A stretch of 64,000 bases of DNA from Opitutaceae bacterium (GCA_016794785.1 JAEUHC010000018.1:1-64000); one strand, 5' to 3'; shown: positions 1-9,233, numbered from the stretch's first letter. Notes: generated from the letters alone by a model not told the origin. Numbers and translations: made by a program.

Positions 1-183
1 GGTCAGGCCGCCGAGAAACTGCGTGGGCTCGATGAGCACGGCGGTCTTGCCCATGCGTGCGGCCTGCACGGCGGCGGCGACCCCGGACGAAGTGCCGCCA
101 TAGATGACGATGTCCGCCGTGGCGGGCGAAGCGGCGCGAACGGCGCTGACGAGGAGGATAAGGGAAACGGCGAGGAGGCGCAT
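1..183 (-). CDS. FAD-dependent oxidoreductase, N-terminal fragment
   Basis: Only the first 61 codons lie in the window; the gene continues past position 1. It starts at an ATG (183) followed by a short hydrophobic signal peptide ending near an Ala-rich stretch. Then comes a strand-turn-helix of the Rossmann type with the motif DIVIYGGTSSGVAAAVQAAR, followed by a Gly-Gly-Leu-Thr. That N-terminus is typical of secreted FAD-dependent oxidoreductases found in Verrucomicrobiota and Planctomycetota polysaccharide loci; family assignment is from motif recognition. The substrate cannot be told. It points the same way as the alpha/beta hydrolase behind it, separated by a repeat-containing gap of about 170 bases. 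Confidence 0.75.
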   Translation of the reverse strand, partial: MRLLAVSLILLVSAVRAASPATADIVIYGGTSSGVAAAVQAARMGKTAVLIEPTQFLGGLT

Positions 184-243
184 GGTAAAGGAATGGGGAG
201 GGGGTGATGGGTATTCGACTGGCGTCGCGAGGGACCCGCTGGG

Positions 244-343
244 TTGTCATCCTGAGCGCAGCGCAGAATCCAGCAGGAGGCGCGAAGCCCTCGCGCGCTG
301 CGAGTGTGTCCAAGGGGATTCTTCGCTGCGCTCAGAATGACAA
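244..343. repeat. Imperfect inverted repeat of the 'HSERSEESP' type
   Basis: The two arms (about 244-271 and 316-343) are near-perfect inverted copies built around GTCATCCTGAGCGCAGCG and its complement, with about 44 bases between them. This element is a familiar mobile-looking intergenic palindrome in environmental genomes. It gives spurious peptides such as HSERSEESP or ILSAAQNP when translated, and both kinds of reading are visible here. It sits between the FAD oxidoreductase and the hydrolase and could fold into a long cruciform or hairpin. Confidence 0.75.
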
Positions 344-350
344 TCCGTTT

Positions 351-1322
351 TCAGCGGCGCGACCGGGCCGGCGCCTTCAGCGTCGCGATCAGGAAGTCGT
401 GCATCTGCGGGTGCTTCACGCCGGGGGCGCCGGGATAGACGAGCTCGTTCGAGACGCCGGTGGCGTTCAGCTTTTCCTGCAGGAGCACGCCGAAGTTGGC
501 GGTGTGGGTCGGGTCCTTCTCCTCTTTGCCCTTCGCGGGCGGCGCCGCATAGATCAAATAGACGGGCGGATCGTCGGCGGTCACGTGGTGGTAGGGCGAG
601 AACTGCCTGATCCACGGGAGCACGCTCTCGCGCGCGGCCAGGAACTGCGGGAACATCGTGTCGCGCGTCGAACGGTTGTTGGGATCAGGCATGAAGCCGA
701 AGGCGTGGCCGCCGTAGCGGCTGTTGGGCGTCCACTCCTTCATCTGCTGTGGATCGAGCGTGGTCTGCGCGCCGCTCACGGCGGCGCACCAGAGGCGCGT
801 CGACTCGCGGGCAATCGGGTCGGCGCTTTTCGGGTCGGCCATGTCGGCGTGAAACGCGAGCCAGAGGCTCGAGCAGGCGCCGGCGGAGCCGCCTGTGGCG
901 CCGATGCGCGCCCGGTCGAGGTTCCACTCGCGGGCCTTGCTCCGCACGAATTGCAACGCGCGGGCCGCGTCGCGCAGCGACCACTCGACGGGCGGCTTGG
1001 CCCCCGCGAGGATCGCCTGCGTGACGTAGCGGTAGTTGATCGAGACCACGGAGATGCCCGCGGCGAGGTAGCGCTCGAGCTGCGCGACGGTGGCCTTGTC
1101 GCCGTTCACCCAGCCGCCGCCGTGGATGTGAAACACGAGCGGCGTGGGCGTGGCCGACTCGGCGCGCCAGAAGTCGAGCACCTGGCGCTCGTGCGTGCCG
1201 TAGGCGACGTTGGCGAGTGTCGGTGTGCGCTGGGGCGGAGCGGCTTTCTTGGTGGCGGAGTCGGCGCCGGAGGCGACGGAGGCGATCAGGCTCGCGAGAA
1301 GGATTACGACGCTGTTTTTCAT
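351..1322 (-). CDS. Secreted alpha/beta hydrolase (esterase/lipase-like)
   Basis: A 323-residue protein starting at the ATG at 1322, chosen because it begins directly with a signal peptide (MKNSVVILLASLIASVASGA); the open frame extends further upstream without a convincing start. The HGGG oxyanion-hole motif is at residues 67-70 and the nucleophile elbow GGSAG has its serine at about 146. A late His in the GVKHPQMHDF segment is the likely catalytic base. These are hallmarks of the hormone-sensitive-lipase/BD-FAE-like esterases. It probably acts in the periplasm on acyl or acetyl esters, perhaps of polysaccharides, given the neighbouring oxidoreductase and TonB-dependent receptor. It is divergent from the receptor, with 94 bases between the starts. 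Confidence 0.8.
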   Translation of the reverse strand: MKNSVVILLASLIASVASGADSATKKAAPPQRTPTLANVAYGTHERQVLDFWRAESATPTPLVFHIHGGGWVNGDKATVAQLERYLAAGISVVSINYRYVTQAILAGAKPPVEWSLRDAARALQFVRSKAREWNLDRARIGATGGSAGACSSLWLAFHADMADPKSADPIARESTRLWCAAVSGAQTTLDPQQMKEWTPNSRYGGHAFGFMPDPNNRSTRDTMFPQFLAARESVLPWIRQFSPYHHVTADDPPVYLIYAAPPAKGKEEKDPTHTANFGVLLQEKLNATGVSNELVYPGAPGVKHPQMHDFLIATLKAPARSRR

Positions 1323-1416
1323 GGGGCAGGGAGCAATCAGGCCCACGCCTGCCCCGGAATCAACAGTTGCTTGCGGAGCATGGATTCGACGATTCGTTAT
1401 GCCGACCCATAACCCC

Positions 1417-4400
1417 ATGAAATTCCCCACTGCCCTGCGTCTGCGTCTCCCGGCCGCCGCCGGCCTCTTTCTCGCGTTGTGCGGATCGATGGCATTCGGC
1501 CATACTGCCGGCGTCGGCACCATCGAAGGCCGCGTGCTCAACGCCCGCAGCGGTGACTACGTCGAGAACGCCCGCCTTACGGTCGAGGGCACGCCACTCG
1601 AGACGTTTTCGGATTCCACCGGCACCTACCGCCTGACCAACGTCCCGGCCGGCACGGCGCGCGTGACTGTGCGCTTCAGCGGGCTCCCGCCGCTGACGAC
1701 GTCGGTGGCGGTCGCCGCGGGGGGCGTTGCGCAGCATGACCTCTCGCTCACCGGCGCGCAGCCCGGCGCGGGCGGCGCAATCGTGAAGCTCGATGAATTT
1801 CGCGTCGCCACCTCGCGCGAGATGGACGCCGCGGCCCTCGCGATCAACGAGCAGCGCTTTGCCTCCGCCATCAAGAACGTCGTCTCGACGGAGGAGTTCG
1901 GCAATGTCGCCGAGGGCAACGCGGCCGAGTTCATCAAGTTCCTGCCCGGCGTGACCATCGACTACACGGGCGGCAACGCCCGCGACATCTCGATCAACGG
2001 CGTGCCGTCGGACTTCGTGCCGGTGACGGTCGATGGCTTCAGTGTGGCGACCGCCGCGAGCGGTGGCGCTGCGACGCGCGCCGTGCAGTCCGACATGATC
2101 TCGATCAACAACCTCTCGCGCATCGAGGTCAGCTACTCGCCCACGCCGGAATCGCAGGGCTCGGCGCTGGCGGGTTCGGTGAACATGGTGCCGCGGAGCG
2201 CGTTTGAGCGGACACGCCCGTCCTTCAACGCGAGCGTCTACCTGCAAATGCGCGACAACGCCCGCGACTTCAACAAAGTCCCCGGCCCCGATCCCAGCGC
2301 CACCCGCAACGTCCATCCCGGACTCGACTTCGCCTACGTGGCCCCGGTGAACAAGCGCTTCGGCTACACCATCTCGGGCGGCTACAGCACGAATTATTCG
2401 CCGCAGGATCAGGGGCAGACGGTCTGGCGCGGCGCCAATACCGCTACGAACGGCGCAGCCTTCCCCGACACCACACCGGACAAGCCCTACCTCTCTCAAT
2501 ACCTCATCCAGGACGCGCCCAAGGTCACGACCCGCCGTTCGTTCGGCGCCTCGGTGGACTACCGGCTGACGCAGAACGATCGTCTCACCTTTGGTTTTCA
2601 ATACTCCTCGTTCGACGGCCATTTCCTCGTCTCGAACGTGACCTTCAACACGGTGCGGGTGCTGCCGGGGGACTTCACCGCCTTCTCGACGCGCGGGGCG
2701 GCGGGTGCGGGCACGCTGACCACGGCGCATCAGGAACGAAATCGTTTCAACCGCACCTACATGCCGACGCTAATCTGGCGGCACGAGGGGCCGATCTGGA
2801 AAGGCGACGTCGGCCTCGGCTACTCGCAGCAGAACGACCAGAATCGCGACATGGAGCAGGGTTACTTCCGCGTCGTGAGCGCCCAACGCACGGGCGTGAC
2901 GATCGCGTTCGACGATATCTTTTACCTGCGACCCAACCGCATCACCGTGACCGACGGTGCGACGGGAGCGCCGATCAATCCCTACAACCTCGGCACCTAT
3001 GCCCTCGTGTCCGGCACCCGCCAGGCCGACCGCACGCTCGACACCCAGCGCACCACCTACGGCAACCTCCGCCGGGATTTCTTCACCACGGTGCCGTTCA
3101 CGCTGAAGACGGGCTTCGACGTGCGTGAATCGCACCGCGACTACCGCGGCGGCACGATCACGCACAACTACGTCGGTCGTGACGGCCGCGCGAGCACCAC
3201 GCCCGCCGGCGGCGACGACGCCGCGCAGCCTTTCTTCGATCCAATCTACTCGCAGCGCACGCTGCCGTATGGCTTCCCGCAGCTCCAGACGATCAGCAAC
3301 CGCACGTTCTACGAGCACTTCGTCGCCAATCCGGCGCAGTTCACCGTCAACGAAAACACCCGTTACCGGAATCTCGTCGCGGGGTCGCGCGTCTCACAGG
3401 AACTCGTCTCGGCCGCCTATCTTCGCGGCGATGTCTCGCTCTTGAACCGGCGGCTCAAGCTCGTCGGTGGCCTCCGCGGTGAGCAGACCAACGTCAAGGC
3501 CGCCGGCCCGCGCAGCGATCCGGCGCTGAACTTCCGGCGCGATGCGAACGGCCAGATCGTGCGCAATCCCAACGGCACGCCGGCCCTGCTCGTGCCCACC
3601 ACCGACGCCCTCGGCGTCTCGCGCTTGACCTACCTCGACCGCGGCACGCGCACGGAAAAGGAATACCTGCGTCTCTTCCCGAGCCTGAACGCGAGCTACA
3701 CCTTCTCCGAGGACTGGGTGGCCCGCGCCGCCTATTTCCAATCGGTTGGCCGGCCCAATTTCTCCTTCTACACGGGCGGCGTCACGCTGCCCGACACCTC
3801 GCTGCCGCCCGGGAACAACAACCGGATTGTCGTCAACAATGCCGCGATCAAGGCGTGGCAGGCCGAGACCATCTCGGTGCGGCTCGAGCGCTATTTCCAA
3901 GGCGTCGGGCAGATCTCCGTCGGCGCATTTCGCCGGCAGATCGACGATTTCTTCGGCAACACGGTCTTCAACGCGACGCCCGAGTTCCTCGCGCTCTATG
4001 ACCTCGATGTCGCGATCTACGATCCCTTCGACGTGCAGACGCAGCACAACTTGCAGGGGACGGTGCGGATGCAGGGGATCGATTTTAGCTACAAGCAGGC
4101 GCTCACATTTTTGCCCCATTGGGCGCGCGGGGTGCAGGTCTTCGCCAACGGCAGCTCGCAACGGCTGCTCGGCGACGCGACGGCCTCGCTCGCGGGCTTC
4201 ATTGCCCGCAGCGGGAGCTGGGGCGTGAGCCTCACGCGGCCGAAGTGGAACGCGCGTGTGAACTGGAACTATCGCGGCCGCCAGCGCAACGCCCCGGTCA
4301 CGGGCCAAGGCATCGAGCCCGGCACGTTCAACTACTCGGCCAAGCGCCTCTACATCGACGTGCTGGGGGAATATTATTTCTGGAAGCGCGTCGGGGTGTT

Positions 4401-4536
4401 CGTGAACCTCCGCAACGTGGGCGATGCCACCGAGGACACTGAGATCCGCGGGCCCAACACGCCCGAACACGCGCAGTTCCGCCAGCGCATCGACTACGCC
4501 TCGCTCTGGACGATCGGCGTCAAGGGGACGTGGTGA
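1417..4536 (+). CDS. TonB-dependent receptor with carboxypeptidase-regulatory-like domain
   Basis: A 1,039-residue outer-membrane receptor. The start at 1417 opens straight into a signal peptide (MKFPTALRLRLPAAAGLFLA, cut near AFG); an in-frame ATG at 1399 would add six residues. After the signal comes a carboxypeptidase-regulatory-like beta-sandwich (about residues 34-110). A plug domain follows, with phrases such as FLPGVTIDYTGGNARDIS and SRIEVSYSPTPESQGSALAG. The rest is a long beta-barrel ending in Trp, as expected for a barrel C-terminus. Such receptors import large or scarce ligands using TonB energy. No TonB/ExbBD or glycan-binding partner lies next to it, so the substrate is unknown; the hydrolase and sulfatase nearby make a sulfated or esterified polysaccharide plausible (inference). 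Confidence 0.88.
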   Translation: MKFPTALRLRLPAAAGLFLALCGSMAFGHTAGVGTIEGRVLNARSGDYVENARLTVEGTPLETFSDSTGTYRLTNVPAGTARVTVRFSGLPPLTTSVAVAAGGVAQHDLSLTGAQPGAGGAIVKLDEFRVATSREMDAAALAINEQRFASAIKNVVSTEEFGNVAEGNAAEFIKFLPGVTIDYTGGNARDISINGVPSDFVPVTVDGFSVATAASGGAATRAVQSDMISINNLSRIEVSYSPTPESQGSALAGSVNMVPRSAFERTRPSFNASVYLQMRDNARDFNKVPGPDPSATRNVHPGLDFAYVAPVNKRFGYTISGGYSTNYSPQDQGQTVWRGANTATNGAAFPDTTPDKPYLSQYLIQDAPKVTTRRSFGASVDYRLTQNDRLTFGFQYSSFDGHFLVSNVTFNTVRVLPGDFTAFSTRGAAGAGTLTTAHQERNRFNRTYMPTLIWRHEGPIWKGDVGLGYSQQNDQNRDMEQGYFRVVSAQRTGVTIAFDDIFYLRPNRITVTDGATGAPINPYNLGTYALVSGTRQADRTLDTQRTTYGNLRRDFFTTVPFTLKTGFDVRESHRDYRGGTITHNYVGRDGRASTTPAGGDDAAQPFFDPIYSQRTLPYGFPQLQTISNRTFYEHFVANPAQFTVNENTRYRNLVAGSRVSQELVSAAYLRGDVSLLNRRLKLVGGLRGEQTNVKAAGPRSDPALNFRRDANGQIVRNPNGTPALLVPTTDALGVSRLTYLDRGTRTEKEYLRLFPSLNASYTFSEDWVARAAYFQSVGRPNFSFYTGGVTLPDTSLPPGNNNRIVVNNAAIKAWQAETISVRLERYFQGVGQISVGAFRRQIDDFFGNTVFNATPEFLALYDLDVAIYDPFDVQTQHNLQGTVRMQGIDFSYKQALTFLPHWARGVQVFANGSSQRLLGDATASLAGFIARSGSWGVSLTRPKWNARVNWNYRGRQRNAPVTGQGIEPGTFNYSAKRLYIDVLGEYYFWKRVGVFVNLRNVGDATEDTEIRGPNTPEHAQFRQRIDYASLWTIGVKGTW

Positions 4537-4560
4537 CGGCGTTAAGCGGTTTGCGGGCAG

Positions 4561-4628
4561 CCCGCCTCGTGAGGGGCGGGGCGGACGGCAGCTTCGAGTT
4601 CCTATAATCCCGCTTCTCACGAAGCGGG
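4561..4628. repeat. Paired hairpin repeat (REP-like doublet), copy A
   Basis: Two 20-base hairpins, CCCGCCTC-GTGA-GGGGCGGG (4561-4580) and CCCGCTTC-TCAC-GAAGCGGG (4609-4628), are separated by 28 bases. The loops GTGA and TCAC are complementary, so the two units are inverted relative to each other, and GGGCTACC follows the right unit. It lies in the convergent gap between the TonB-dependent receptor and the cytochrome gene and could act as a bidirectional terminator, although there is no T-run. Two more copies with identical spacing occur at 7609 and 9318. Confidence 0.85.
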
Positions 4629-4653
4629 CTACCGGAAGAGCAGCGCACTGCCG

Positions 4654-7600
4654 CTACTGCCGCGCTTTCAGGAACGCCACGAGGTCGGCGAGCTCTTGCG
4701 GCGTGAGGACGGCATCCATCCCCGGCGGCATCGGGGAGACCGGCGAGGGTTGCACGTCGGCGATGTCACCGCGCGCGATGCGCTGGGTCGACTCCGGGCC
4801 GGTGGCGAGCGTGACCTCCTCGGCGTCGTCGCGGCGGATGATCCCCGTGTGCGTGTCGCCGGACTTGGTCGTAACGGTGACGGACTCGTAGCCGCGCACC
4901 AACGTGGCGCTCGGAAACACAATCGCCTCGAGCAGCTCGCGCTCGCTGCGGATCCGGCCGATGGTCGTAAGGTCGGGGCCGAGCAGGCCGCCGCCGTAGC
5001 CGATCTTGTGGCAGACGCGGCAGGCGGTCTTCTCGCTGTTGAAAACGAGGTGGCCGCGGCTGATGTTGCCGGCGGTGACGGTCGGGAGCAGCGCGTCGAT
5101 GCGGTGGTTTTGCTCGGCCACGCCGGCGGACACCGCCGCGAGCAGAGGTGCCGCGGCGGCCTGGACGGCGGCGGGATACCTGCCGAAAAGTTGCCGGAGC
5201 TGGGCGGCGCGCAGGCCGGCGAGAGCGCGGGAATCGCGCAGGGCATTGATCAGGGCAAGGCCGCTTTCGTCGTTTGGCATGCGTTCGAGGGCGGGCAGGA
5301 GTTTCGGCGCATCGAGCGGGCCGACGGATGACATGGCGCGGGCGAGGCGGAGCGTTTGCGGCGGAGTAAGCCGAGCGGCGCCGAGCGCCGCCGCAGCGGA
5401 GGCGCGCGATGGCGCCGCCTGGCGCGCGTCGAGATGGGCGAGGAGAAATGCAAGCGTGCCGTCGTCGATCGAACGCAGTGACTGGGTCGCGAGCGCCAGG
5501 GCCTCGAGGCGAGTGCTGGCATCGACCGTGGTATCGGCGCCGAGGCCGCCGAGGGCGGTGGCCAGCGTGGCGTGGCCGCCCTTGGGTTGGGGGAGCGCGC
5601 GGGCGGCGGCGAGGGCCTCGCGCCGGGCCGCGGTGTTGAGCAGCCGCGTGAGCGCGGCAAACCACGACGCGGGCGTCTCCTTGAGCCCGGCGGCGCGCAT
5701 CGCGGCGAGAGCCACCGTGCGATTCGGGGTGGCGAGCGTGTCGGCGAGGAGCTGCTGGATCGCGGGCGAACCGGCGAGCGGCGCGAGCTGTGCGGCGAGC
5801 CCGTCCACGGAGGATCCGGAAAGGCGATCGCGGAAATGTTGGGCCAGCGCGTCGCCCCACGCGGGCCGATGGCTCACGATCCAGCCCGCGGTGTCGCGCA
5901 AGATCGGATGGGAGGAATTCAGCGAAGGCAGGACATCGCCCGGCTGGAGATCGCCGCCGGGCATTTGATCGAGGGCGACGAGGGCGATGCGGGCGATGGC
6001 CGGGGCGGCTTTCAGTCCGCGGCGCACCTCGTCGATGCGGCCGATCTCGATGAGGGCGTAGGTGAGCGCGTGTTCAAGCGCGCGGTCGGAATTTGCCGCC
6101 GGTGTGCCGGTCGGCGTGCGTTCGGCCTTGTCGAGGCGCGCCGCGACCTCGAGCAGCGGGCCGATGGCGCGCGGATCGCGCACGCGGCCGAGTGTCTCGG
6201 CGGCGAGGCGAGCGGTCGCGAGGTCGTCGCTCGATAGAAGCCGCACGGCTTGATCGAATGCGTATGTGTCGCGCCAGAGGCTCGTGAGGTGGAGCGCGAC
6301 CTGCACAGTTGCCGGATCCTTGTCGGTAAGGCGCGCGCGGACGGCCGCGCGGGCCGCGGGGGTGTCGGTGAGTGCGTGCGCCCATAGGTCGGCCAGCGGC
6401 CCGGCGGGCGGCGCGGGCGTGCGTGGTGCGCCGTTCTTTCTCACGCGGTAAATGCCGCCGAGCACCTCGGGTTTCGAGAGCTGAGAAGTGGGGCAACAGA
6501 TCTTATACCAGCCGCCGGTGTCGACGACGAGCAGGCTGCCGTCGGCGTCCTCGAGCACGTCGGTCGGGTGGAAGTCAGGGCTGTCCGAGGTGACGAAGTC
6601 GGAGTCGATGGTCTTGAAGCTCGCGCCGTCGGGCACGAGGACGTGGCGGGAGACTTTGCGGAGGTTGAAGTAGCAGACGAAGTGGTTGCCGGTGAAGTCG
6701 CGGCCGAAACCAGCCGAGCGATACGCGACCGAGCCGCAGGGCGCGGCGGCGCCCATGTGCGTCATCAGCGGCATCAGGTCGCCGGTGCGCGGGTGGCCGG
6801 CGCTGGCGGCGTTTTCCTTGCCGTAGACGCCGCCATAGAGCGCATGGATGAGGCCGTCCCGCAGGCCGGCGGCGGGAGTGATGAAGAAAGTGCCGCTCAG
6901 GATGCGGTCGCCGGTGGGCGTGAAGGCGACGCCGACGGGGTTGTCCATGCCGCCGGTCATGATGGGCTCGAGGCGCGAGCCGTCGGGACGCGCGCGGTAA
7001 ATGTGCGCGGCGCGCGAAGTGAACGCGGTGCCGTCGCCGAGGGTGTGCTTTTGCTCCGCGAACGCGCCCTTGGTCCAGTAGAACCAGCCGTCGGGTCCGA
7101 GGTAGGGGCCGTGCACGTCGTTGGCGCAGCCGGTGAGCGTGCCGCCGTCCCACCAGACTTCGCGGCGATCGGAGCGGCCGTCGCCGTCGGTGTCCGTCAG
7201 TTTCCAGATTTGCGGCGGGGCGGCGACGAAGAGCGAGCCGTCGTGGAAGAGCGCGCCCTGCGGGAACATCATGTTCTCGGCGAAAACGACCGACGTCTCG
7301 TAGCGGCCATCGCCATTCTTGTCCTCGAGACGCACGATGCGGTGCGGTTTCAGTTTCTGCTGCTCGGGCGCGCGGTCGCTGAGGCCGGAGGAATCGGTCG
7401 CGTAAAGCCGGCCCTGCGGATCAAACGCGACGGAGATCGGGCGGTTGACCGCCGGCGGACCGGCGACGAGCTCAATGGTGAAGCCTTCGGGGACCCGGAG
7501 CGTTTGGGTGGGGAATTTGAATTCGGCGGCGTGTGTCGCGGCCAGTGTGACAAGAAAAACGGCGACCGCGCCTGGGAAATTCAGGGCGAAACGCGGGGCT

Positions 7601-7713
7601 TGTCGTAGCCCGCCTCGTGAGAGGCGGGATTTCCCCGTGGGCGGCGTGACGTCCGTCCCTGCTCTCACGAGCAGGGCTACCCAAGGCAAAGCTGCATCAG
7701 AATTTGATCTCAT
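4654..7713 (-). CDS. PVC-type heme-binding CxxCH protein (propeller, HEAT-like repeats, C-terminal cytochrome c)
   Basis: About 1,019 residues. After a hydrophobic export signal the mature part begins with TLRVPEGFTIELVAGPPAVN and a six-bladed-propeller-like dehydrogenase domain carrying GRLYATDSSG. A long Ala/Leu-rich alpha-helical (HEAT-like) middle follows, then a C-terminal cytochrome c domain with one heme site, CRVCH, at about residues 898-902. This architecture is characteristic of Planctomycetota and Verrucomicrobiota; the enzymatic function is unknown, probably a periplasmic redox step in carbohydrate use. The ATG at 7713 overlaps the sulfatase stop in an ATGA junction, indicating translational coupling. 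That start places a paired-hairpin repeat inside the 5' coding region, so the first 45 or so residues are odd. No better ATG, GTG or TTG is seen downstream before the signal sequence. Confidence 0.82.
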   Translation of the reverse strand: MRSNSDAALPWVALLVRAGTDVTPPTGKSRLSRGGLRQAPRFALNFPGAVAVFLVTLAATHAAEFKFPTQTLRVPEGFTIELVAGPPAVNRPISVAFDPQGRLYATDSSGLSDRAPEQQKLKPHRIVRLEDKNGDGRYETSVVFAENMMFPQGALFHDGSLFVAAPPQIWKLTDTDGDGRSDRREVWWDGGTLTGCANDVHGPYLGPDGWFYWTKGAFAEQKHTLGDGTAFTSRAAHIYRARPDGSRLEPIMTGGMDNPVGVAFTPTGDRILSGTFFITPAAGLRDGLIHALYGGVYGKENAASAGHPRTGDLMPLMTHMGAAAPCGSVAYRSAGFGRDFTGNHFVCYFNLRKVSRHVLVPDGASFKTIDSDFVTSDSPDFHPTDVLEDADGSLLVVDTGGWYKICCPTSQLSKPEVLGGIYRVRKNGAPRTPAPPAGPLADLWAHALTDTPAARAAVRARLTDKDPATVQVALHLTSLWRDTYAFDQAVRLLSSDDLATARLAAETLGRVRDPRAIGPLLEVAARLDKAERTPTGTPAANSDRALEHALTYALIEIGRIDEVRRGLKAAPAIARIALVALDQMPGGDLQPGDVLPSLNSSHPILRDTAGWIVSHRPAWGDALAQHFRDRLSGSSVDGLAAQLAPLAGSPAIQQLLADTLATPNRTVALAAMRAAGLKETPASWFAALTRLLNTAARREALAAARALPQPKGGHATLATALGGLGADTTVDASTRLEALALATQSLRSIDDGTLAFLLAHLDARQAAPSRASAAAALGAARLTPPQTLRLARAMSSVGPLDAPKLLPALERMPNDESGLALINALRDSRALAGLRAAQLRQLFGRYPAAVQAAAAPLLAAVSAGVAEQNHRIDALLPTVTAGNISRGHLVFNSEKTACRVCHKIGYGGGLLGPDLTTIGRIRSERELLEAIVFPSATLVRGYESVTVTTKSGDTHTGIIRRDDAEEVTLATGPESTQRIARGDIADVQPSPVSPMPPGMDAVLTPQELADLVAFLKARQ
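7609..7676. repeat. Paired hairpin repeat (REP-like doublet), copy B, inside a coding region
   Basis: Perfect hairpins CCCGCCTC-GTGA-GAGGCGGG (7609-7628) and CCCTGCTC-TCAC-GAGCAGGG (7657-7676) with exactly 28 bases between them, the same register as copies A and C. The element lies within the start region of the cytochrome gene and is read as LLVRAGTDVTPPTGK followed by SRLSRGGLRQ. That peptide is unrelated to the family and precedes the hydrophobic signal. Confidence 0.85.
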
Positions 7714-9233
7714 AGATCCTTCACCGCGCCGCCTGTCTTCTTCCCGGCCTTGGCCTTCTTGCCGTTGGCGCGGCTGTCGCGCTCGGCGGCCTCGGCTTCG
7801 ACCTTCTTCATGTAGGCTTCGCGCGCCTTCGGGTCGTCGCGGTGGCGGAAGACATCGAGCATGCCGTCGCCCGTTTTCACCATCCATGCGTCGAGCAACG
7901 CGGTCAGGCGGTCGCGCGCGGCGCGGTGCTCGGGGGCGGCGATGAGGTTGTGCAGCGCGTCGCTGTCGTCGGTGTTGCGGTAGAGTTCCTCGGGCACACG
8001 GTGGTCGAAGAGCTTCAGCCGCTCGGCGACGGCCCGGTCGGTCCGGGCGAGCGCTTGCATGCGGCGGTAGGTGACGGTGCCTTTGGTCGCCGTGGCCATG
8101 GCCCGCGTGCCGTTGGACCACGGGTTGAAGAGGTAGACGTAGTCGCGCGTCATGAGCGCGCGCATCGGGTGGCGGAAGCCGCCGGAGTTCTCATTGTATT
8201 CGGTGACGACGTAGTCGCGGCCGTCCTGCCGCCCGCCGCGGAGCACGGGCGCGAAGCTCCGGCCGTCCATGCCCTTCGGATGCGCGACGCCCACGACATC
8301 GAGCAGTGTGGGCAACAGGTCGACGCCGGAGATGAGGTGGGTGTCGTCGACGGCGCCGGGCTTCGTCACGCCGGGCCAGCGAATCATCCACGGTGTGCGC
8401 GTGCTGTGGAAGTAGAGCTGGGTCTTCGCGAAAGGCAGCGGCATGCCGTGGTCCGACAAGAAGAAAATCACGGTGCGATCGTCCTCGCCCGACTCGCGCA
8501 GCGCGCGCAGCACCTCGCCGAGGCAGTCGTCGCCCCGGCGGACGGAGGAGTAGTAGAGCGCGAGTTCTTCGCGCACCTGCGGGTCGTCGGGGAGGAAACC
8601 GGGCACGGGCACCTCGGCGGCGGTGAAGACGCGGCTCGGCTTGTTCACCTCGGGGCGGCCGTCCTCGTTCCAGAACGGCTTGTGCGGATCGGAGATGTTG
8701 ATGTTCAGGCAAAATGGTTTCCCGGCCTTCTTCGCGAGCGCGATGCCGTGCGCCGCGACGGCGTGGTAGGAGGCGACGTTTTTCACGCTGGGCGTCGAGC
8801 CGTCGGGCAGCGTGTCGAGGATCGCGTCCCAGCCGGGGTAGGGCGAGTAGGGCGTGGAGTGCGCGACCTTGCCGCGGATGCCGGTGAACCACCCCGCGCC
8901 CTTCATGAGATCGGCCATCACGGGGTAGCCAGGATCCTTGATCATGTAGAAACCCTCGACGCGGTTGTTGTGCGGATAGCGGCCCGAGAACATCACGTTG
9001 CGGGAGGGCATGCAGTTGCCGACCTGCACGAAGGCGTGATTGAAGCGCAGCGACTGCGCCGCGAGCCGGTCCATGTGCGGCGTGGTGTCCTTGAGCTTGC
9101 AGCCGTAGACGCCAACGGAATCGCAGCTCATGTCGTCCATCGTGATGATGAGGACGTTGGGGCGGGCGGGCGCGGCGCGGAGCAACGCGCCGCCGACGCA
9201 CAGGAGGAAAACGAAAAGGGAACGGGCGAGCAT
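7710..9233 (-). CDS. Secreted sulfatase (formylglycine-dependent, S1 family)
   Basis: A 507-residue arylsulfatase-family enzyme starting at the ATG at 9233 with a signal peptide (MLARSLFVFLLCVGGALLRA). The metal-binding Asp pair is in ITMDD (residues 33-34). The sulfatase signature is NCMPSR, with Cys74 being the residue converted to formylglycine by the maturase. The context FSGRYPHNNRVEGFY and the later FFLSDHGMP metal-site segment resemble heparan-N-sulfatase/iduronate-sulfatase-like members common in Verrucomicrobiota. It removes sulfate esters, probably from sulfated glycans, in the periplasm or outside. The TGA stop overlaps the ATG of the cytochrome gene (ATGA), so the two form a coupled pair. 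No anaerobic or FGE-type maturase is in the window. Confidence 0.9.
   Translation of the reverse strand: MLARSLFVFLLCVGGALLRAAPARPNVLIITMDDMSCDSVGVYGCKLKDTTPHMDRLAAQSLRFNHAFVQVGNCMPSRNVMFSGRYPHNNRVEGFYMIKDPGYPVMADLMKGAGWFTGIRGKVAHSTPYSPYPGWDAILDTLPDGSTPSVKNVASYHAVAAHGIALAKKAGKPFCLNINISDPHKPFWNEDGRPEVNKPSRVFTAAEVPVPGFLPDDPQVREELALYYSSVRRGDDCLGEVLRALRESGEDDRTVIFFLSDHGMPLPFAKTQLYFHSTRTPWMIRWPGVTKPGAVDDTHLISGVDLLPTLLDVVGVAHPKGMDGRSFAPVLRGGRQDGRDYVVTEYNENSGGFRHPMRALMTRDYVYLFNPWSNGTRAMATATKGTVTYRRMQALARTDRAVAERLKLFDHRVPEELYRNTDDSDALHNLIAAPEHRAARDRLTALLDAWMVKTGDGMLDVFRHRDDPKAREAYMKKVEAEAAERDSRANGKKAKAGKKTGGAVKDL

Noticed and set aside
104..340. Short plus-strand frame over the HSERSEESP-like repeat
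   Set aside because: Typical false ORF created by the palindrome.
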